In this document: positions 57,457 to 64,000 of the stretch, one piece after another
Position numbering within the stretch: position 1 is the stretch's first letter
How the letters are laid out: every line of letters begins with the position of its first letter
Assembly (NCBI RefSeq): GCF_030704205.1
Contig: NZ_CP131913.1
Location: 1,550,001-1,614,000, forward strand
From: Halomonas alkalicola
GTDB taxonomy: Bacteria > Pseudomonadota > Gammaproteobacteria > Pseudomonadales > Halomonadaceae
Direction: 5' to 3'
DNA: 64,000 nt
Notes under the pieces: model-generated
Seen by the model: only the letters and a program-made list of their open reading frames with translations
Databases searched by the model: none
Told to the model about the DNA's origin: nothing
Position numbers and translations under genes: made by a program

Positions 57457-58524
57457 ATGGATTCGATTACCCAGGCTGCCCTGGGCGCCGCCGTGGGCGG
57501 TGCCGTGCTCGGCCGCCGGCTGGGCCGCAAGGCGGTGCTGATCGGCGCGGTGCTCGGCACCCTGCCCGACCTGGACGTGATCATCGACTACGGCGATGCC
57601 GTGGCCAACGTCACCCGGCACCGCGGCTTCTCCCACTCGCTCTTCGTGCTGGCGGGGCTGGCCACGGCGCTGACGCTGCTATCCGCCCGCTTCGCCAGGA
57701 CTCGGGATATCTCCCTGACGCGTTGGGGGGCCTTCTTCGGGCTCTGCTTGCTGACCCACCCGCTGCTCGACGCCCTCACCACCTACGGCACCCAGCTGTG
57801 GTGGCCGCTGGACGTGCCGCCCGTGGCCTGGCCGATCGTCTTTATCATCGACCCGCTCTACACCCTGCCGCTGCTGGTGGGCATCGGCGTGGCGCTGGCC
57901 ACCGGCGACGGGCGGCGCGGCCCCGCCTGGGGGCTGGCGCTCTCGTCCGCTTACCTGGTGTTCGCCTTCGGCGCCAAACAGCTGGTGGAGCATCGCCTGG
58001 AGCCGGTACTGGCCGAACGGGGGCTTGCCGAGGCCCCGCGCCTGGTCCAGCCCACCCCCTTCAACACCCTGCTGTGGCGGGTCACGGTGGTGGATGGCGA
58101 CGCGCATCACGAACTGCTGGTGGGCGTGCTGGACGGCGATACCCCGCCGCTGGTGGAGACCTACCGCCGTGGGGCCGACCTGGAGGCGGTGGCACTCGGC
58201 AGCCCGCGTGGCCAGCGGCTGGATTGGTTCGCCGGCCCCTTCCTGCGCTACGAAACCCGCGAGCTCGACGGTCGCGAGACCCTGGTGGTGACCGACCTGC
58301 GGCTGGGCTTCCCCGGCTTTCACCCCTTCGCCTTCACCCTGGCCACCCGCGAAAGCGACGGCTGGCAGCCGGTGGCGACCTCCGAACAGCTCGAGCCACC
58401 CTCCCGCGGCAATCGCGAGGCCCTCACCCGGCTGGCCGGCCGCATCCTGACACCCGAGACAGCCCTCTGCACCAGCGACTTCGTCGCCGCCGGCTGGGCG
58501 CTGGAGACCCCGGAAGCCTGCTGA
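57457..58524 (+). CDS. YfhO/DUF457-type membrane-bound metal-dependent hydrolase
   Basis: 355 residues. The opening MDSITQAALGAAVGGAVLG, the metal-type LPDLDVIIDY with HRGFSHSLF, and LTHPLLDALTTYGTQ place it in the YdjM/YfhO-like membrane hydrolase family. About five transmembrane helices fill residues 1-175; the C-terminal half is soluble. Substrate is unknown. It lies 61 nt after tag. Confidence 0.88.
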   Translation: MDSITQAALGAAVGGAVLGRRLGRKAVLIGAVLGTLPDLDVIIDYGDAVANVTRHRGFSHSLFVLAGLATALTLLSARFARTRDISLTRWGAFFGLCLLTHPLLDALTTYGTQLWWPLDVPPVAWPIVFIIDPLYTLPLLVGIGVALATGDGRRGPAWGLALSSAYLVFAFGAKQLVEHRLEPVLAERGLAEAPRLVQPTPFNTLLWRVTVVDGDAHHELLVGVLDGDTPPLVETYRRGADLEAVALGSPRGQRLDWFAGPFLRYETRELDGRETLVVTDLRLGFPGFHPFAFTLATRESDGWQPVATSEQLEPPSRGNREALTRLAGRILTPETALCTSDFVAAGWALETPEAC

Positions 58525-58542
58525 GGCAGGCAGACGCCACAA

Positions 58543-58575
58543 CGCAGCGGGGCGGCCATTGGCCGCCCCGCTGCG
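58543..58575. terminator. Bidirectional-type terminator hairpin
   Basis: A 15-bp perfect stem (58543-58557 with 58561-58575), loop ATT, between the convergent membrane-hydrolase and azoR genes. The flanking T-runs are weak. Confidence 0.65.
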
Positions 58576-58620
58576 TTCGGGTGTGCGCGCTATCGAGCGC
58601 AGCGCCGGAAGAGCGCCGCC

Positions 58621-59229
58621 TTACAGACGCTCCACCAGGCCGTCGATGGCCTGACGGGCCTCCTTGAGCGCCGCATCACGCTTGCCCTCGCCCATGTTGA
58701 GCCCTTCGGCGAAGACGCTATCCACCTCCTTGATGCCGATCATGCCGAGCATCAGCTTGAGGTGCGGGGTCTGGGTATCCATCTCGGTGCCGGCGTACTG
58801 GCCACCGCGGGCCGCCAGGATCACCGCACGCTTGCCCTCCACCAGGCCCTGGGGACCGTTCTCGGTGTAGCGGAAGGTCACGCCGGCGCGCATCACGCGG
58901 TCGAACCAGGCCTTGAGCTGGCTCGGGATGCCGAAGTTGTACATCGGCACCGCCAGCACCACCACGTCATGGGCCTTGAGCTCCTCGATCAGCGAGTCGG
59001 AGCGGGCAGCCAGCGCGCGCTGCTCGGCGCTGCGCTCCTCCTCGGCGACCTGCCAGCTGCCGAGCTCGGCCAGGTTGAGGTGGGGCAGCTCGCTGGCCAC
59101 CAGGTCGCGATGGGTCACATCGACGCCGTCGCGGCTCTTAGCCTGGGCGATGAAGTGCTCGGCCAGGGCCTTGGACTGGCCGTTCTCGCCGAGGATGGAA
59201 GCGGTAATCACGAGGGTACGAGTGGTCAT
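58621..59229 (-). CDS. azoR: FMN-dependent NADH-azoreductase
   Basis: 202 residues of the flavodoxin-like quinone reductase family. VVLAVPMYNFGIPSQLKAWFDRVMRAGVTFRYTENGPQGL (about 89-128) is the FMN-binding signature; AARGGQYAG follows. It reduces quinones and azo compounds with two electrons from NADH. The 174-bp upstream spacer contains an AT-rich patch but no clear promoter. Confidence 0.95.
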   Translation of the reverse strand: MTTRTLVITASILGENGQSKALAEHFIAQAKSRDGVDVTHRDLVASELPHLNLAELGSWQVAEEERSAEQRALAARSDSLIEELKAHDVVVLAVPMYNFGIPSQLKAWFDRVMRAGVTFRYTENGPQGLVEGKRAVILAARGGQYAGTEMDTQTPHLKLMLGMIGIKEVDSVFAEGLNMGEGKRDAALKEARQAIDGLVERL

Positions 59230-59403
59230 GGCGACCTCCTAGAAGTCAGACATCAGGATGATGGTCACCATGATAGATGCATTTTTTGCCATAAAAAGCG
59301 CAAAAATCCGCACCCTCCGTTCGATAAAATCGATGAGACCAAGATCAAATCGCCGGGGCTTGGCGAAAAGGCGTCGAGGGCACACAGTTTTCGCCAGCCC
59401 CGG

Positions 59404-60114
59404 TCAGGGAGCGATGCCCTGGCCGCAGCCCCGATACTGCTGCCCGTCCACGGTCAGGGTGACCCGCGCCGGGAAGGGCTCGCCGCTCATGTCGTCCAGG
59501 CAGGCGCCGGCCTCGATGCGCAGCTCGAAGGGGGTATCGCCGCGGCCGCTCTGCAGGATCACCCGCCCCGCGCCGTTGTCCAGGGTGGTCACCCGATAGG
59601 GCAGCGTCTGCTCCCGGGTACCGTAATCCAGGCTCAGGGTCGCCTCGGGCCGGTCGTGGGCCAGGTGCACCATCCAGCCCGGCTCGTTGCCGCGCCCCTG
59701 GAACATCACCCCGGGCCGCTGCTGCCGGGTCAGGGCCTGGCGCTGCACGTAGGCCTGGCACTCGAGCCGCCCCCGGGGCGTCTCCACCACCGCCTCGGAG
59801 CCCTTGTCCCAGAAGCTGACGTCGCCCTGCTCGTAGCGGGCGCCGCTGGCCACCACGGCGGGCGCAAGCCGCCAGGCGCCGTGGGCCGACCACAGCCGCA
59901 GCTCGCTTTCCGCCCCCTCCGGGACGGCGGTGACCAGGGCCTGGTCGGGGGTGCAGCGCCAGGCGGTGATGCTCTCGGCGCCACCGGGGAAGAGCACCGA
60001 GGGCAGCAGCGGGGCGTGATGACCGGAGGTGATCGGCGCCGGCGCCGGGGCGGTGGCACAGCCCCCCAACAGCAGGGCCGCCCCGAGGGCGGCGGGAACG
60101 AGCAGGCGGGACAT
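59404..60114 (-). CDS. MliC-domain lipoprotein with C-terminal COG3650-like domain
   Basis: 236 residues. The lipobox is LLLGGC (Cys about 19). Residues about 50-125 form an MliC-like domain (WRCTPDQALVTAV ... VVASGARYEQGDVSFWDKGSEAVVE ... LECQ), the membrane-bound inhibitor of c-type lysozyme. The second half (FQGRGNEPGWMVHL ... LEIEAGACLDDMSGEPFPARVTL-like) matches a COG3650-type domain. Two fused envelope domains suggest lysozyme resistance combined with another binding role. Confidence 0.85.
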   Translation of the reverse strand: MSRLLVPAALGAALLLGGCATAPAPAPITSGHHAPLLPSVLFPGGAESITAWRCTPDQALVTAVPEGAESELRLWSAHGAWRLAPAVVASGARYEQGDVSFWDKGSEAVVETPRGRLECQAYVQRQALTRQQRPGVMFQGRGNEPGWMVHLAHDRPEATLSLDYGTREQTLPYRVTTLDNGAGRVILQSGRGDTPFELRIEAGACLDDMSGEPFPARVTLTVDGQQYRGCGQGIAP

Positions 60115-60209
60115 GGCATCTCCTTGCGAGGGTTACGATTCCTTGACCCGCCGAGCATAGCAGCCGCCGGGGCCGGCGGCCGCTCCCGCTGGCTCAACGC
60201 TGGAGGCGC

Positions 60210-62507
60210 CTAGCCGAAGCGCCGGCGCAGCTGGCGCGCCGCCTCCACCATGTTGGCCAGGGCCGGCTCCACCTCCTCCCAGCGGCGGGTCTTGAGGCCG
60301 CAGTCGGGGTTGACCCACAGACGCTCCAGCGGGATGCGCTCGGCGGCCTTCTCCATCAGCGCCACCATCCACGCCACGTCCGGCACATTGGGCGAGTGGA
60401 TGTCGTAGACGCCGGGGCCGATCTCGTTGGGATAGGCGAAGTCCTGGAAGGCGTCGAGCAGCACCATGTTCGAGCGTGAGGTCTCGATGGTAATGACGTC
60501 GGCATCCAGAGCGGCAATCGACTCGATGATGTCGTTGAACTCCGAATAGCACATGTGGGTGTGGATCTGGGTCTCGTCGCGCACCCCGGCCGCAGTCAGC
60601 CGGAAGCCATCCACCGCCCAGGCCAGATAGCCCGGCCACTCGCTCCGGCGCAGCGGCAGCCCCTCGCGCAGCGCCGGCTCGTCGATCTGGATGGCGCGGA
60701 TGCCGGCCGCCTCCAGGTCCCGGACCTCGTCGCGCAGGGCCAGGGCGATCTGGCGGCAGGTGGTCTCGCGGGGCTGGTCGTCGCGCACGAAGGCCCACTG
60801 CAGCATGGTGACGGGGCCGGTCAGCATCCCCTTCATGGGCCGGTCGGTGAGCGACTGGGCGTACCGGCTCCAGCGCACCGTCATCGGGCCCGGGCGGCTG
60901 ACGTCACCCACGATCACCGGCGGCTTCACGCAGCGCGAACCGTAGCTCTGCACCCAGCCGAAGCGGGTGAAGGCGTAGCCGTCGAGCTGCTCGCCGAAGT
61001 ACTCCACCATGTCGTTGCGCTCCGGCTCGCCGTGCACCGGCATGTCGAGGCCGAGCGCTTCCTGGCGCGCCACGGCATGGGCGATCTCCTCGCACATCTG
61101 CGCCTCGTAGGCCTCACGGGAGAGCTCACCAGCCTTGAAGGCGCGGCGCGCGGCGCGGATCTCGGCGGTCTGGGGGAAGGAGCCGATGGTGGTGGTGGGG
61201 AAGAGCGGCAGGTCCAGCGCCCGGCGCTGGGCCTGGGCACGCACGCCATAGGGGCTCTGGCGCTCGAGGTCCGCCGGCTCGACGCCCGCCAAGCGGTCGG
61301 CCACCTCGGGGCGGTGGATGCGCGGCGAGTCGCGCCTGGCCTGCAGGGCCAGGGTAGCGGCCTCCAAACGCTCGCGGTCGGCCTCGGTGGCGCGGCCATC
61401 GAGCAGGCGCGCCAGGGTCACCGTCTCGTCGAGCTTCTGGCGGGCAAAGGCCAGCCAGCTTCTGAGCTCGGGGTCGAGCTCGGTCTCGCGCGCAAGGTCC
61501 ACCGGCACATGCAGCAGCGAGCAGGAGGGGGCGATCCACAGCCGCCTGCCGAGGCGGATGCGCGCCTGGGCCAGACGTTCGCGCAGCAGCGCCAGGTCGG
61601 CGCGCCAGACGTTGCGCCCATCGATGGCGCCCACCGAGAGCACCTTGTAGGCGGGCAGCCGGTCGAGCACCGCCGCCAGCTGCTCGGGGGCACGCACCGC
61701 ATCGATATGCAGCCCCGCCACCGGCAGGCCGAGAGCGAGGCCGAGGTTATCGCCCAGGCCGCCGAAGTAGCTGGCCAGCAGCAGCTTCACCGGGGCCCGG
61801 CCCAGCACACTGTAGGCGGCCTCATAGGCCTGCTGCCACTCACGGGGCAGATCCTGCACCAGCGCCGGCTCCTCGAGCTGCACCCACTCCACGCCCAGGT
61901 CAGCAAGGCGCACCAGCAGCTCGCCATAGACCGGCAGCAGGGACTCGAGCAGGCTCAGGCGGTCGAGCCCCTCGTCGCGGGCCTTGCCCAGCCACAGCCA
62001 GGTCAGGGGGCCGAGCAGGGTCACCTTCACCGCATGGCCCAGCGCCTGGGCCTCGGCCACCTGCTCGAAGAGGCGGGAGCTGGCCAGCCGGAAGGACTGG
62101 CCGGCGTGGAGCTCGGGCACCAGGTAGTGATAGTTGGTATCGAAGTACTTGGTCATCTCGCAGGCGGCGGCGGGCTCGCCGCTGGGCGCCCGGCCGCGGG
62201 CCATGCGGAAGGCGGTGTCCAGCGACACCTCGCCGGCCGCCAGCTCGGCCTCGGCGCCGAAGCGTGCCGGCACCGCCCCCAGGGTCACGGAGAGGTCCAG
62301 GACCTGGTCGTAGAAGGCGAAGTCACCCACCGTGACCAGGTCGAGCCCCGCCTCGCGCTGCTCGGCCCAGTGCCGGGCGCGCAGCTCGCGCCCTGCCCGC
62401 TCCAGCCCCTCGCGATCGAGCTCGCCCTGCCAGTAGGCCTCCACCGCACGCTTGAGTTCGCGATCGGCGCCGATGCGCGGATAACCGATAACATGAGAGA
62501 TACTCAT
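60210..62507 (-). CDS. metE: Cobalamin-independent methionine synthase
   Basis: 765 residues from ATG 62507 (GGAGGG 7 nt upstream). MetE transfers a methyl group from methyltetrahydrofolate triglutamate to homocysteine. Two barrel halves are seen. Zinc ligands lie in [10 protein letters not shown] (His and Cys), VITIETSRS (Glu) and [10 protein letters not shown] (Cys). [17 protein letters not shown] and [10 protein letters not shown] are family hallmarks. It is divergent from metR, its usual activator. Confidence 0.98.
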   Translation of the reverse strand: MSISHVIGYPRIGADRELKRAVEAYWQGELDREGLERAGRELRARHWAEQREAGLDLVTVGDFAFYDQVLDLSVTLGAVPARFGAEAELAAGEVSLDTAFRMARGRAPSGEPAAACEMTKYFDTNYHYLVPELHAGQSFRLASSRLFEQVAEAQALGHAVKVTLLGPLTWLWLGKARDEGLDRLSLLESLLPVYGELLVRLADLGVEWVQLEEPALVQDLPREWQQAYEAAYSVLGRAPVKLLLASYFGGLGDNLGLALGLPVAGLHIDAVRAPEQLAAVLDRLPAYKVLSVGAIDGRNVWRADLALLRERLAQARIRLGRRLWIAPSCSLLHVPVDLARETELDPELRSWLAFARQKLDETVTLARLLDGRATEADRERLEAATLALQARRDSPRIHRPEVADRLAGVEPADLERQSPYGVRAQAQRRALDLPLFPTTTIGSFPQTAEIRAARRAFKAGELSREAYEAQMCEEIAHAVARQEALGLDMPVHGEPERNDMVEYFGEQLDGYAFTRFGWVQSYGSRCVKPPVIVGDVSRPGPMTVRWSRYAQSLTDRPMKGMLTGPVTMLQWAFVRDDQPRETTCRQIALALRDEVRDLEAAGIRAIQIDEPALREGLPLRRSEWPGYLAWAVDGFRLTAAGVRDETQIHTHMCYSEFNDIIESIAALDADVITIETSRSNMVLLDAFQDFAYPNEIGPGVYDIHSPNVPDVAWMVALMEKAAERIPLERLWVNPDCGLKTRRWEEVEPALANMVEAARQLRRRFG

Positions 62508-62611
62508 TGAAAAACCCTCCATGGATGAATAATCCAGCAGAGTCTGGCTGGCCACGCAGGGTGAATCAAACTAAACTTCCTAATCTTGAAAATGAAAATG
62601 GCTCACTCGGC

Positions 62612-63526
62612 ATGCTCGAACTGCGACACCTCCGCACCCTGGTCGCACTGCGCGACGCCGGCTCCCTCGTCGAGGCGGCCGAGCGGGTCCACCTGACCCA
62701 GTCTGCCCTCTCCCACCAGATCAAGGACCTCGAGGAGCGGCTCGACAATCCGCTGTTCGTGCGCAAGACCCGGCCGGTGGAGTTCACCCGCGCCGGCCAG
62801 CGGCTGCTGCCCCTGGCCGAACAGGTGCTGCCGCTGGTGCGCATGGCCGAGCGCGACCTGGCGCGGCTGGCCGGCAACGAACAGGGCCGGCTGCACATGG
62901 CCATCGAGTGCCACAGCTGTTTCCAGTGGCTGATGCCCACCGTCGACCACTTCCGCGACCACTGGCCCGAGGTGGAGATCGACATCCCCGGCGGCCACCA
63001 CTTCGACCCGCTGCCGGCCCTGGCCCGCGAGCAGCTCGACCTCGTGATCACCGCCGACCCCCAGCCGCTGGCCGGCATCCACTACGAGCCGCTGTTCCGC
63101 TACGAGGGGCTCTTGGCGGTGGCCCGCCAGCATCGCCTGGCCGGCAAGGCGTTCGTCACCCCCCGGGAGCTGGCCGAGGAGACGCTGATCACCTATCCGG
63201 TGGAGCACGCGCGGCTGGATGTCTTCACCCAGTTCCTGGACCCGGCCGGGGTGCGCCCGAAGGAGCTGCGCACCGCCGAGCTGACCATCATGATGATGCA
63301 GCTGGTGCCCAGCGGCCGCGGGGTCTGCGCGCTGCCCAACTGGGCCCTGACCGAGTACCTGGAGCGCGACTACGTGAAGGCCGTGGCGCTGGGGGAGAAG
63401 GGCGTGTGGAGCACCCTGTTCGCGGCGATCCGCGAGGAGACCCGCCAGGCGCCCTGGATGGAGGACTTCCTGCGCACCGCCCGGGAGACCTCCTTCGCGG
63501 TGCTGGAGGGGATCAAGCCCGCCTAG
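62612..63526 (+). CDS. metR: LysR-type regulator of methionine biosynthesis
   Basis: 304 residues from ATG 62612, matching the MetR start. The winged helix-turn-helix MLELRHLRTLVALRDAGSLVEAAERVHLTQSALSHQIKDLEERL (residues 1-44) is followed by a periplasmic-binding-like effector domain that in MetR binds homocysteine. The 104-bp metE-metR gap has an AT-rich stretch (about 62560-62605) but no clean TGAA-N5-TTCA site. Confidence 0.94.
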   Translation: MLELRHLRTLVALRDAGSLVEAAERVHLTQSALSHQIKDLEERLDNPLFVRKTRPVEFTRAGQRLLPLAEQVLPLVRMAERDLARLAGNEQGRLHMAIECHSCFQWLMPTVDHFRDHWPEVEIDIPGGHHFDPLPALAREQLDLVITADPQPLAGIHYEPLFRYEGLLAVARQHRLAGKAFVTPRELAEETLITYPVEHARLDVFTQFLDPAGVRPKELRTAELTIMMMQLVPSGRGVCALPNWALTEYLERDYVKAVALGEKGVWSTLFAAIREETRQAPWMEDFLRTARETSFAVLEGIKPA

Positions 63527-63539
63527 CGGGCGCCGGCGG

Positions 63540-64000
63540 CTAGGGTCGCTGGGGCAGCAGCAGGGTGAAGCGGGCCCCGCCCAGGGCGGGGCTGGCGTCC
63601 ACCCCCACGCTGCCGCCGTGCCAGGTCATCACCTTCTGCACGATGGAGAGCCCCAGCCCATAGCCGCCGGAGCTGCGGGTGCGGCTGTCGTCGAGCCGCG
63701 CGAAGGGCTTGAAGATCGCCTGGCGCTCGCCGACCGGCACCCCGGGGCCATCATCCTCCACGTCGATGCGCACCAGGCGGGGCTCCGCCTGCACCTGGAT
63801 CACCACCCGACTGCGCGCATGGCGGCAGGCGTTGGCCACCAGGTTCTGCAGCGCCCGCTGCAGGTAGCGCGCCTCGGCCAGGGCCTCCACCTCGGGTCCC
63901 TCGGCGAGCACGATGGCCAGGTGGCCGTGCAGCGGGCTCAGCGCATCGATCACCCGCTCCGCCATGGCCCGGCAATCCACCAGGGTCGCCTCCATCTCGC
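63540..64000 (-). CDS. Sensor histidine kinase, C-terminal part (runs off window)
   Basis: The ATP-binding half of a two-component sensor kinase; the N-terminus lies beyond the window end. N box LVANACRHA, G1 VEDDGPGVP, F-box region FKPFARLDDSRTR and G2 GGYGLGLSIVQKV are intact, ending LLLPQRP. It resembles RstB-type kinases, but the sensor domain and cognate regulator are not visible. Convergent with metR, 13 bp between stops. Confidence 0.9.
   Translation of the reverse strand, partial: EMEATLVDCRAMAERVIDALSPLHGHLAIVLAEGPEVEALAEARYLQRALQNLVANACRHARSRVVIQVQAEPRLVRIDVEDDGPGVPVGERQAIFKPFARLDDSRTRSSGGYGLGLSIVQKVMTWHGGSVGVDASPALGGARFTLLLPQRP

Noticed and set aside
62508..62611. MetR operator between metE and metR
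   Set aside because: Only loose TGAA and TTC pieces with wrong spacing are visible; no TGAA-N5-TTCA match, so no site is called.

Overview
This is a dense, GC-rich gammaproteobacterial chromosome segment. Gene content and order (the LysM gene-dprA-tsaC-hemF-aroE strand divergent from def-fmt-rsmB-trkA-trkH; lptFG divergent from pepA/holC/valS; metE/metR) point to a Halomonas-like halotolerant bacterium. The family-level assignment is an inference from gene order and acidic, GC-rich coding sequence. I saw no rRNA, tRNA or CRISPR array.

Layout. 1-2 kb: a partial DUF815 ATPase, an M48 lipoprotein peptidase broken by an in-frame amber codon, and a small membrane protein whose 3' end is tandemly triplicated. 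2-14 kb: housekeeping genes (aroE, hemF, tsaC, dprA, LysM protein; def, fmt, rsmB, dodecin, trkA, trkH, TraB-family protein). 14-16 kb: tapT and a sirtuin. 16-33 kb: a block dominated by phosphorus acquisition. It holds a decayed phosphonate transporter (an in-frame phnD'-'phnC remnant followed by intact phnE), a general porin split by an IS1380-family element with a 4-bp target duplication, an AfuABC-like transporter, and a minus-strand HAD phosphatase / chemoreceptor / EAL-CBS-GGDEF gene set divergent from ugpBAEC. The divergent HAD/ugpB intergenic region carries 11-bp-periodic Pho-box half-sites facing both ways, and a shorter Pho-like box faces the porin. 33-45 kb: a LysE exporter, a SpoIIAA-like protein, a glycosyltransferase, an MFS transporter, an SDR, a CDF transporter, truC, tcdA, DUF1653, an NMT1-type ABC transporter, and bfr/bfd with a Fur-like box. 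45-64 kb: RDD protein, lptG/lptF, pepA, ilvE, holC, valS, PAP2, META lipoprotein, gloA, DUF411, tag, YfhO-like protein, azoR, MliC lipoprotein, metE, metR, and the C-terminus of a sensor kinase.

Two observations stand out. First, four dispersed copies of a ~110-nt intergenic element (14311-14420, 50984-51093, 55018-55127, 56132-56242) fold into the same branched structure, and compensatory substitutions are visible in the helices. That suggests a structured mobile repeat or RNA family. Second, Pho-type sites couple glycerol-3-phosphate uptake to an apparent phosphatase/chemoreceptor/c-di-GMP operon, which would link phosphate starvation to motility and biofilm decisions. Everything was read by eye; no alignment, folding or database search was run.
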